Assembly: GCA_934120015.1 (NCBI GenBank)
Contig: CAKOTD010000015.1
Location: 1-33,356, forward strand
Direction of reading: 5' to 3'
Source of the DNA: an uncultured Bacilli bacterium
GTDB taxonomy: Bacteria; Bacillota_I; Bacilli_A; RF39; UBA660
Length of the DNA: 33,356 bases
Position 1 is the first letter of the stretch, and each line of letters begins with the position of its first letter. Position numbers and translations under genes: made by a program. Below are positions 24,217 to 31,320 of this stretch, piece after piece. The notes under the pieces were generated by a model, which was not told the DNA's origin, did no database searches, and saw only the letters and a list, made by a program, of their open reading frames with translations.

Positions 24217-24411
24217 TTAATAATTATCTCTATTATTACGACGATTATTTCTAATTGCTTCTTTCTTAGCTTCTCTTCTTTTTACTCCAGGTTTCATATA
24301 CCCTTCTTGTCTCTTACGAGCTTCTTTTAGGAGGCCATTTTTAGCATTTTTTTGTTTAAATATTTTTAAAGCACCTTCTACGTTACCATTTTTAACTGTT
24401 ACTGTAGACAT
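24217..24411 (-). CDS. rpsU: 30S ribosomal protein bS21
   Basis: 64 aa, basic, with the family pattern VKNGNVEGALKIFKQKNAK near the start and KEARKRQEGYMKPGVKRREA in the middle, ending in an Arg/Asn-rich tail. Part of the small ribosomal subunit near the anti-Shine-Dalgarno region. Ribosome binding site GGGGAGGG. Strong promoter upstream; transcribed with yqeY. Confidence 0.96.
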   Translation of the reverse strand: MSTVTVKNGNVEGALKIFKQKNAKNGLLKEARKRQEGYMKPGVKRREAKKEAIRNNRRNNRDNY

Positions 24412-24442
24412 AAATCAATCCCTCCCCTCTGCAACTAGAGTT

Positions 24443-24471
24443 ATTATATCACTTAAATTAACATATTTCAA
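24443..24471 (-). promoter_or_regulatory. rpsU promoter
   Basis: TTGAAA, 17-bp spacer, TATAAT, with an upstream TG (TGATATAAT). One of the best sigma-A promoters in the window, as expected for a ribosomal protein gene. Confidence 0.85.
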
Positions 24472-24518
24472 CAAAAATTTATGAATTTTACTATATTCTA
24501 TAGGTAATCTTATATACC

Positions 24519-24553
24519 AAAAAGACTTGCTTAAATTATATTTAAGCAAATCT
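24519..24553 (-). terminator. terminator of the bacteriocin operon
   Basis: AGATTTGCTTAAAT / ATTTAAGCAAGTCT, a 14-bp stem with one G-U pair and a 3-nt loop, followed by TTTTT. The stem contains the last codons and stop of the immunity candidate. Confidence 0.9.
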
Positions 24554-24716
24554 TATCTTCTATTATCAATCTTGCATATGTACCTACTAAATTTCCATAT
24601 GCAAGTATTATTTCAATTAGTATTTGAATAATTGGCATAAGAATTATTAATAATAAACTTATTATACTAATGTGCAATAATCTATTATTAATTATTTTCT
24701 GTCTTAAAATGGACAT
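24531..24716 (-). CDS. small hydrophobic protein, bacteriocin immunity candidate
   Basis: 61 aa; one long or two short hydrophobic segments (ISIISLLLIILMPIIQILIE) after a basic N-terminus, so membrane-embedded. No double-glycine leader. It starts inside the last 13 nt of the preceding bacteriocin gene, so its translation must depend on that gene, as expected for an immunity protein. Its C-terminal GNLVGTYARLIIEDKIC has exactly the spacing of the bacteriocin's GRSVGTAIRRITSKNIC (G-x2-VGT-x2-R-x-I-x4-IC). It may therefore be an immunity protein imitating the peptide, or a leaderless paralogue of it. Last gene of the operon. Confidence 0.75.
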   Translation of the reverse strand: MSILRQKIINNRLLHISIISLLLIILMPIIQILIEIILAYGNLVGTYARLIIEDKICLNII

Positions 24717-24868
24717 ATATTTTTACTTGTAATTCTTCTAATAGCAGTTCCTACACTTCTGCCTAAATCTAAAATAGAATTAATTCCTTTTACTAAATAG
24801 TTAAGAAATGCACCTGTTATATTAATTCCACCAACTATATTTAGTAGTTGTTTATTATCTAATTCCAT
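24704..24868 (-). CDS. double-glycine bacteriocin precursor B (class IIb type)
   Basis: 54 aa. Leader MELDNKQLLNIVGG: 14 residues with the usual E/L/L/I hydrophobic spacing and the GG cleavage site. The mature peptide has 40 residues with GxxxG-type motifs, a hydrophobic helix (FLNYLVKGINSILDLG), a cationic tail (RRITSK) and one cysteine near the end (ICPF). It starts 7 nt after precursor A; AGGTG precedes the ATG. It is cleaved and exported by the C39 ABC transporter of the same operon. One Cys per mature peptide excludes an internal disulfide. Confidence 0.85.
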   Translation of the reverse strand: MELDNKQLLNIVGGINITGAFLNYLVKGINSILDLGRSVGTAIRRITSKNICPF

Positions 24869-24875
24869 AAATCAC

Positions 24876-25010
24876 CTAGTTACACTTTAATGGTCTAACA
24901 AATCCATCTACAACACCAATTAAAAATACTAATCCACCACCAATTAAGAATCCTAAACCTATTCCACCACCATTTATTTTCTTTAATTCTTTTTTACTTA
25001 ATTCGTTCAT
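24876..25010 (-). CDS. double-glycine bacteriocin precursor A (class IIb type)
   Basis: 44 aa. Leader MNELSKKELKKINGG (15 residues, GG at the end), then a 29-residue glycine-rich hydrophobic peptide, GIGLGFLIGGGLVFLIG followed by VVDGFVRPLKCN. Repeated G-x3-G spacing suits helix-helix pairing with the second peptide, as in two-peptide bacteriocins. The ATG overlaps the stop of the HlyD-like gene by one base; AAGGGA serves as ribosome binding site. With precursor B it probably makes a membrane-permeabilising pair of the lactobin A/cerein 7B-like kind. Confidence 0.87.
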   Translation of the reverse strand: MNELSKKELKKINGGGIGLGFLIGGGLVFLIGVVDGFVRPLKCN

Positions 25011-25447
25011 TAATTTATCCCTTCCTTAATTCTTTTCAAAATAATTTTTAATACAGATTGTTTTTCTTTAATCTGTTTTATCTTTATATAATTATTTTCT
25101 ACTAATAGTTTTGTATCTATATTAGTACAAATATTTACAAGCTTATATTGTTTATTATCATAAATTACTCTATTTTCATCAATACCTACTACTTCATATG
25201 TATACTTTTTATCATTAACTAAAATTTCACTATTTTCATAAAAAGTTTGTATATCCATGGGAACAAGAACCTGAACATAATAATCATCCTCCTTTTTAAT
25301 CACTACGGAATCATATATATCAAAATTAGTTATCTTAGTATTAATGATTATTATTAAAAACATCACTATAAATATAATAATTAGTTTCAAAGACAATGAT
25401 AATTTAAATTTTTGATTAGAAACTATTCTACCCATCTCATTATACAT
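25010..25447 (-). CDS. short HlyD-like bacteriocin secretion accessory protein
   Basis: 145 aa: cytoplasmic N-terminus, one membrane helix (LKLIIIFIVMFLIIIINTKI), then an extracellular beta-rich part (DSVVIKKEDDYYVQVLVPMD, VNDKKYTYEVVGIDEN) resembling the beta-barrel part of membrane-fusion proteins such as LcnD. The coiled-coil hairpin and lipoyl halves of full-length HlyD proteins (about 450 aa) are absent. It overlaps the exporter gene by 8 nt and the first precursor gene by 1 nt, so it belongs to the secretion unit. The function is inferred from topology and context. Confidence 0.75.
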   Translation of the reverse strand: MYNEMGRIVSNQKFKLSLSLKLIIIFIVMFLIIIINTKITNFDIYDSVVIKKEDDYYVQVLVPMDIQTFYENSEILVNDKKYTYEVVGIDENRVIYDNKQYKLVNICTNIDTKLLVENNYIKIKQIKEKQSVLKIILKRIKEGIN

Positions 25448-27524
25448 TTCTTATCAATTCTTCCTTAATCATATTGTTTTCAAGCTTAATTACTCTTTCA
25501 AATAAATCCATATTTTCTAAACGATGTGATATTACAATAATTGTTTTATCCCAAAAATATTCAAAAATATTTTTAAGTATCTTTCTTTCAAGACTTATAT
25601 CCATTTGACTTAACCCTTCATCAATTATTAAAACATTAAATCTTTTAAGTAAGCTCCTTCCTAAAATAATTCTTTGCCTTTGCCCACCTGATAAATTAAA
25701 TCCGTTTTCTTCAATCAAAGTATTTAATCCAAGATTATTTTTATTAATTATTTCATCTATACAGCATAAATTAATAATATTTTTAATACTAGTGTCATCT
25801 ATATCTCTATTTAATTTAAGATTATTATAAAGACTATCTGTAAATAACATTTCATTTTGTGATATATAACAAATATTATCTGTAATTATCTCATTACTAT
25901 AATCATTTATATCAATATTATCAATAAATATATTGTTTTTCTTTACTTTATAAAATTTCATTAATAGTTTTAATAAAGTGCTCTTACCACTACCACTATG
26001 ACCTATCATTAAAACTTTTTCTCCTTTATTAATAATCAAATTAATATTCTTTAATACACTATACTGATCATTATATGTAAAGGTTAAATTTCTATATTCT
26101 ATGTTGCCATTAAATTCATTTGCTAAATACTTTGTTTTGCTTTCATTTGGTATGATTTCAAAAATCCTTTTAAGAGCATTCTTTGAATCTTTTATATCCA
26201 TATTAATATTCATTATATTTTGTAATGGAATAAAAAAATAAGTTAGTAAAGTATGAAATAAGATTAAATTTCCTATAGACAAATTATTTTTTAATACTAA
26301 TAAACTACCTATATAGATTATTAAGAGGAATCCTAAATCTGTGAAAAAGTTTTTTAAAATGTTTTGTGAGTTATAGAGATTTTGTATTTTAAATGAATTA
26401 CTGCATAATTTATAATAATTTTTACTAAATTTCTTCACAATATTGTCTTGAATTCCCAAGCCTTTTACTGTTTCAAATCCACTTATCCCTTCTACCATGT
26501 TTGAATTAACAATTGAATTTTTTTCATGTATATTTTTTATTAGTTTTTTATAAATTGGTCTAAAAATGAATAATAGTACTAACAATGATAAATTAGTTAA
26601 TAAAGCTACTAAAAATAATGTTTTATTAATTAAAAATAATGATATGCAAGCTATACATGCAAGTGGTATATCCATAAATATTATCATAATAAATTTTACC
26701 AAAGTTTCTTTTAATATTTTTAAATCATTAATTCTTGATATAATATCTCCTGTAGTGTGATTACGATAATAACAATATGGAAGTGAAATAATTTTATTAT
26801 AAACATCATTTGTTAAAACCCAGTCTATTTTTTGACTTACAAAAATTAGTATCTTATTTCTAATGTAATCAAATAATACTTTAATTAATTCTACAAAACT
26901 AAATATAATAAATAAAAGAAATAGAAAATTTATATTTTGATTTTGCATTGTTTCTTCTATCATTATTTTAAATGAAAATGAAGAAATAATTGATATTACT
27001 ATTGTTAAAAATGATATTATAAATGCTTTTACAAATATATTTTTGTATGAGGTAATAATTTCTAAAAAGAGGTATTTTATATTTAATTCATTATTTAATA
27101 TTGGTATAGTTTTCTCTGGTAAAAATGTTATAACAATCTTTGACCATATATTTTGAAATTCTAAAAAAGATATTTTTTTAATTCCTGATGCTGGATCTGC
27201 AACTACTATAAATTTCTTTTTATAATTTATTTCATATATAACAATATAATGACTATATGATTTATTAATTATTACATGAGCAATGCAAGGTAACATAATA
27301 AGATGAAGCTCTTCGAAATCAATTTTCATTCCCCTACTATTAAATCCAATCTCTTTAGCTGCTTCTATCAAATGAAATGCAGTTGTCCCATTTTTACCTG
27401 TTTTTGTCATTTCAGCTAGTTGTTCATAACCAATATATCCTTTGTAATATTCAATTATCATTGAAAGTGATGCTACTGCACAATCTTTACTAGAACTTTG
27501 TTTTATAAATGGATATTTTTTTAT
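25440..27524 (-). CDS. C39 peptidase-containing bacteriocin ABC exporter, apparent AUA start
   Basis: 694 aa if started at ATA 27522-27524, which lies 9 nt after a perfect GGGAGG. This gives (M)KKYPFIKQSSSKDCAVAS with the peptidase oxyanion Gln9 and catalytic Cys15; His92 (SYSHYIVI) and Asp110 (VADPAS) complete the triad. The first ATG (27459-27461) would remove Gln9 and Cys15. After the peptidase comes a six-helix exporter domain (about 150-440), then the ATPase: Walker A GHSGSGKS (about 506), signature LSGGQRQR, Walker B VLIIDEG, switch VISHRL. It cleaves GG leaders and exports the two peptides encoded downstream. Either AUA initiates at low efficiency, or ATG mutated to ATA here. Confidence 0.9.
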   Translation of the reverse strand: MKKYPFIKQSSSKDCAVASLSMIIEYYKGYIGYEQLAEMTKTGKNGTTAFHLIEAAKEIGFNSRGMKIDFEELHLIMLPCIAHVIINKSYSHYIVIYEINYKKKFIVVADPASGIKKISFLEFQNIWSKIVITFLPEKTIPILNNELNIKYLFLEIITSYKNIFVKAFIISFLTIVISIISSFSFKIMIEETMQNQNINFLFLLFIIFSFVELIKVLFDYIRNKILIFVSQKIDWVLTNDVYNKIISLPYCYYRNHTTGDIISRINDLKILKETLVKFIMIIFMDIPLACIACISLFLINKTLFLVALLTNLSLLVLLFIFRPIYKKLIKNIHEKNSIVNSNMVEGISGFETVKGLGIQDNIVKKFSKNYYKLCSNSFKIQNLYNSQNILKNFFTDLGFLLIIYIGSLLVLKNNLSIGNLILFHTLLTYFFIPLQNIMNINMDIKDSKNALKRIFEIIPNESKTKYLANEFNGNIEYRNLTFTYNDQYSVLKNINLIINKGEKVLMIGHSGSGKSTLLKLLMKFYKVKKNNIFIDNIDINDYSNEIITDNICYISQNEMLFTDSLYNNLKLNRDIDDTSIKNIINLCCIDEIINKNNLGLNTLIEENGFNLSGGQRQRIILGRSLLKRFNVLIIDEGLSQMDISLERKILKNIFEYFWDKTIIVISHRLENMDLFERVIKLENNMIKEELIRNV

Positions 27525-27548
27525 ATTTTTTCACCTCCCATATATATA

Positions 27549-27597
27549 TTTCAATATTTTTTTTCAAATCCCTTATAAAAGAAAAAAATTACTGAAA
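27549..27597 (-). promoter_or_regulatory. leader inverted repeat before the bacteriocin operon
   Basis: Arms 27549-27565 and 27581-27597 (17 nt, two mismatches) with a 15-nt loop, between the rsmD stop and the exporter's ribosome binding site. No T tract follows, so it could be an attenuating or stabilising leader, or a poor rsmD terminator. No convincing promoter between rsmD and the exporter; transcription may come from upstream. Confidence 0.45.
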
Positions 27598-27611
27598 TAA
27601 ATCAATAATTT

Positions 27612-28151
27612 TTATATATTTTTATATATTTTTATATAAGTTGTTCCATACTTCTTTTCTTTTATTAAAGGAAAATAATCATCACACAGATTTTCATTTT
27701 CATATTCACAGATTATAATTCCATCTTTTTTTATTAAATCTAGATTTTTTACACTTCTTAGACACTCATTAACTAAATTTAATTTATATGGGGGATCTAA
27801 GAATATAATATCAAATTTAATACCCTTTTGAGCAAATTCTTGTAATGCTCTTTTATAGTCATTATATATTAAACTGCAATTTTCTTCTTTTAAATCTTTT
27901 ACATTTTTTCTTAAGGTATTTATGGCTACATTATTATTATCGACAAAATAACAATGTTTACTACCATTACTAATTGCTTCTAGCCCTAAACTCCCACTTC
28001 CAGCAAATAAGTCAAGACAAACGCTATCTCTTATTTTATTCTGAATAATACCAAATAATGATTCTTTTACTCTATCCATGGTTGGTCTAGTTCCTATAAT
28101 ATTATATCCATCTATTTTTTTCCCTTTATATTTTCCACTAATAATTCTCAT
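27612..28151 (-). CDS. rsmD: 16S rRNA (guanine966-N2)-methyltransferase
   Basis: 179 aa, normal length. SAM-binding motif CLDLFAGSGSLGLEAISNGS, then YFVDNN and the catalytic IIFLDPPY. The N-terminal MRIISGKYKGKKI and TRPTMDRVKESLF are diagnostic for RsmD. It methylates G966 of 16S rRNA during 30S assembly. Ribosome binding site GAGGT. It follows ylbE as in Bacillus, but ylbF/ylbG between them and coaD after it are missing; the bacteriocin operon follows instead. Confidence 0.96.
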   Translation of the reverse strand: MRIISGKYKGKKIDGYNIIGTRPTMDRVKESLFGIIQNKIRDSVCLDLFAGSGSLGLEAISNGSKHCYFVDNNNVAINTLRKNVKDLKEENCSLIYNDYKRALQEFAQKGIKFDIIFLDPPYKLNLVNECLRSVKNLDLIKKDGIIICEYENENLCDDYFPLIKEKKYGTTYIKIYKNI

Positions 28152-28162
28152 ATAATACCTCT

Positions 28163-28384
28163 TTATTTAAGTGCAGACATAAATGATTGAATTAATTCCA
28201 TACTTTCTAAAACCTTATTAAATCTATCTGCTTTAGTTAATTTATAATAGTGTTTTACTTCTTCTTCAAAACCTTTTATAGACATTGGATTTCTGGTTAA
28301 ATATTTGTACCAATAAGAGTGTTCTCTTAAATATTGTTTATACAATTGATTATTTTTAATTTTATACTGTATTTCTAAAGTCAT
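28163..28384 (-). CDS. ylbE: YlbE-like protein
   Basis: 73 aa, soluble. IKNNQLYKQYLREHSYWYKY, followed by LTRNPMSIKGFEEEVKHYYK, matches the YlbE family (PF14003), found almost only next to ylbD in Bacilli. The start ATG overlaps the ylbD stop (TAATG). Function unknown. Confidence 0.85.
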   Translation of the reverse strand: MTLEIQYKIKNNQLYKQYLREHSYWYKYLTRNPMSIKGFEEEVKHYYKLTKADRFNKVLESMELIQSFMSALK

Positions 28385-28761
28385 TAATCCTCAAAATGTT
28401 TATATATTGGTCTAGGTTTATACTCATCTGTTTTTGGAATAGAACTATCTTTTGATCCACCTAAATCACTTAACAATCCAACCACTCTCTGTAAACTATC
28501 TACTCCATTTTGAAGGCTATCTAAATTAATACCCTTTAACCAAGAAATTAATTCTTTTGTTCCAAATCCGGCTGATGTTTTAGCAATAGTTTCTTCTGCT
28601 ACTTTGCTATTAAGATAACCTTTCCAACCATCACTTTCTTCACCATATAAATCATATATTTCATAGAAATTTTGCCATGTCATGTCACCTTTCTTGACAA
28701 AACTTATTAGTTCTGGATGTTTTTTGACAAAATTTTTAAATTCTTCTTTTTTTTCGGCCAT
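28384..28761 (-). CDS. ylbD: YlbD-like protein
   Basis: 125 aa. EFKNFVKKHPELISFVKKGD, then TWQNFYEIYDLYGEESDGW, is the YlbD family signature (PF14071, annotated as putative coat protein). The middle is glycine/serine-containing helix, and the C-terminus (DEYKPRPIYKHFED) is extended. AGGTG precedes the ATG. Coupled to ylbE. A coat role rests on the family name and has weak experimental backing as far as I know. Confidence 0.87.
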   Translation of the reverse strand: MAEKKEEFKNFVKKHPELISFVKKGDMTWQNFYEIYDLYGEESDGWKGYLNSKVAEETIAKTSAGFGTKELISWLKGINLDSLQNGVDSLQRVVGLLSDLGGSKDSSIPKTDEYKPRPIYKHFED

Positions 28762-28809
28762 TTAAATCACCTATAATATTATATGAAATATTTATAGTTA
28801 AATGCCTGG

Positions 28810-31314
28810 TTATTTATCTATTTCAAAATTATCAAGAAAATCATCAATAGTCATTATTTTATCGTCAATTGTTTTTAACTCAATCTCTTCATTTTCATTT
28901 ATTTTACTATTTTCTTCTATAGTTTCTAAAGTGGCTACTAAATATGCTTTTCTAGCACTTTGTTTTCCCACTGAAGTTCCTGTTGAGAGTAAATCTGAAA
29001 ATGGTATTTCAGTAATTTTTAAATTGTGGATATCCTCTTTTGTTTTTATTACTAAGCTATCTTTTAATGAAGTTTTCATAGTACATAATATATAATATGG
29101 ATTAGTTTTTACATCTCTAATTATTCTTGTGCCCTTACGAGCTCTTGTACTATCTTCTATTTCTTTTGCATGAATACGTTTTGCTGTATTTTTTTCAGTA
29201 ACTAAAACTATATTATCCGTATCATTTAAAATAATTCCTGTTACTACACTATCATTTTTAAGATTTATAGCCTTAACCCCTGAAGTTTTTAGTCCTGTTA
29301 ATGGTATTTCATTAATACTATATTTTAATGCATAACCTAATTTAGTTACAATCAAAACTTTGTCTTCGGTATCACAGCTTACACTACATACCATATCTTC
29401 AGATTTAAGTTTCATGCAGGTAATAGGTTTAGAATATCTCTGAACTTTAAATTCACTTAAATTAGTTCTTTTTACCATACCATCTTTTGTAAACAATGTT
29501 ATTATTCTATCTTCATCAAAATTTTTTACTCCAATACTGTAAATAATATTTTCCTCAGAATTAATTTTTATTATATTGCTTACATGTTTTCCAAGCTCTT
29601 TCCATTTTAATTCTGGAATATCATATACTGGAATATATAAATAATTTCCTAAATCAGTAAATAATAATAATGTATCCATTGTATTTAACTCATAAATACC
29701 TATTACATAATCTCCATCTTTTACAGTGGTATCTTCTTCTTTATTGTAACTTCTTTTAGACACACGTTTTACATAACCATCCTTAGTTACAACAACTATT
29801 ACATCATCTTTAGGAATGGTTTGAGTTAAATCTATTTTTATTTCTGTTATTTCATCTTTTATTTCTGTTTTTCTTGGCACGGCATATTCCTGTTTGATCT
29901 TTTTAAGCTCATGCTTCATTACCTCTTTTAGCTTATTTTCATCATTTAATATAAGTTTTAAAGCTTCTATAAATTTTTCAAGTTTATCTTTTTCTTCTTC
30001 TAAAATTGCTACATCTGTATTTGTAAGTTTATATAATTGCAATGTAACTATTGCTTCAGACTGTTCGGGTGTGAAGTCAAATTCTTTTACTAAGTTATCT
30101 TTAGCATCAGATTTATTTTTACTACCTCTAATTACTCTAATTACTTCATCCAAAATGGAAATCATTCTTAAAAAGCCATCCACAATATGAAGCCTCTTTT
30201 GGTAATTTTTTAAGTCAAATTCTGATCTTTTAATAATTACTTCCCTTTGATGGGTAATATATGCATCTAGTAACTCAAGGATACCTAATGTCATTGGTCT
30301 TCTATTTACAATAGCTACCATATTATACGAATATGATACTTGCAACTCTGTATTCTTCAATAAATAGTTTAAAATCACTTCTTTATTTGCACCATTTTTC
30401 AAATCAATAGCAATTCTAAGACCTTCTCTATCACTTTCATCTCTTACTTCTGAAATACCTTCTATTTTTTTATCAATTCTTATGGAATCTATCTTATTAA
30501 CTAAACTAGCTTTATTTACTTCAAAGGGAATTTCACTTATGATAAGTTGTTCTTTACCTTTTTCTTTAACAAATTCACATTTACTACGGATTACTACTTT
30601 TCCTTTACCAGTACTAAAAGCATCAATAATTCCTCTTTTTCCTTCAACAATTCCTCCTGTTGGAAAATCTGGACCTTTAACAATATTTAATATTGTATCT
30701 AAATAACAATTTGGACTATCAATTCTTTTTATAGTAGCATCTATTATTTCACCTAAATTATGAGGTGGAATATTAGTTGCATACCCTGCAGATATTCCAT
30801 TTGTCCCATTTACAAGCAAATTAGGAAATTTTGCAGGAAGAACCGTTGGTTCTAAAAATCTATCATCAAAATTTGGAGCCCAAGCAATAGTTTCTTTTTC
30901 TAAGTCTTTTAACAATTCACCACTTATTTTGGAAAGCCTTGCTTCTGTATAACGATAGGCAGCTGGACTATCCCCATCCATAGATCCATTATTACCATGA
31001 ATGTCAACTAAAATATGATTTTGTTTCCACCACTGACTCATACGAACCATTGCATCATAAACTGACGAATCACCATGTGGATGAAACTTTCCTAAAACAT
31101 CTCCAACTGTAGCAGCACATTTGATATAACCATGTTCATATGTATTATTTGCTTTATACATTGCATAAAGAATTCTTCTTTGAACTGGTTTTAATCCATC
31201 TCTAGCATCTGGAATAGCTCTATCTTGAATAATTTCCTTTGCATAATTCCCAAAACGATCACCCATTATTTCTTCAAGGGCATAATCTTGTATTCTTTTT
31301 AATGCTTCTTCCAT
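28810..31314 (-). CDS. parC: DNA topoisomerase IV subunit A
   Basis: 834 aa. Type IIA topoisomerase cleavage subunit: RAIPDARDGLKPVQRRILYA, HPHGDSSVYDAMVRMSQWW (the quinolone-resistance region, with Ser83 and Asp87 unaltered), AYRYTEARLS with catalytic Tyr122, and FPNLLVNGTNGISAGYATNI. HGDSSVYDAMV(R)xSQxW and the FPTGGIVEG...GKGKVVIRSK segment fit Gram-positive ParC (GrlA) better than GyrA. A six-blade C-terminal beta-pinwheel follows from about residue 500; the GyrA box is not obvious. It decatenates daughter chromosomes together with ParE, encoded 6 nt upstream. Ribosome binding site AGGGGGT. Confidence 0.93.
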   Translation of the reverse strand: MEEALKRIQDYALEEIMGDRFGNYAKEIIQDRAIPDARDGLKPVQRRILYAMYKANNTYEHGYIKCAATVGDVLGKFHPHGDSSVYDAMVRMSQWWKQNHILVDIHGNNGSMDGDSPAAYRYTEARLSKISGELLKDLEKETIAWAPNFDDRFLEPTVLPAKFPNLLVNGTNGISAGYATNIPPHNLGEIIDATIKRIDSPNCYLDTILNIVKGPDFPTGGIVEGKRGIIDAFSTGKGKVVIRSKCEFVKEKGKEQLIISEIPFEVNKASLVNKIDSIRIDKKIEGISEVRDESDREGLRIAIDLKNGANKEVILNYLLKNTELQVSYSYNMVAIVNRRPMTLGILELLDAYITHQREVIIKRSEFDLKNYQKRLHIVDGFLRMISILDEVIRVIRGSKNKSDAKDNLVKEFDFTPEQSEAIVTLQLYKLTNTDVAILEEEKDKLEKFIEALKLILNDENKLKEVMKHELKKIKQEYAVPRKTEIKDEITEIKIDLTQTIPKDDVIVVVTKDGYVKRVSKRSYNKEEDTTVKDGDYVIGIYELNTMDTLLLFTDLGNYLYIPVYDIPELKWKELGKHVSNIIKINSEENIIYSIGVKNFDEDRIITLFTKDGMVKRTNLSEFKVQRYSKPITCMKLKSEDMVCSVSCDTEDKVLIVTKLGYALKYSINEIPLTGLKTSGVKAINLKNDSVVTGIILNDTDNIVLVTEKNTAKRIHAKEIEDSTRARKGTRIIRDVKTNPYYILCTMKTSLKDSLVIKTKEDIHNLKITEIPFSDLLSTGTSVGKQSARKAYLVATLETIEENSKINENEEIELKTIDDKIMTIDDFLDNFEIDK

Positions 31315-31320
31315 TTACAT

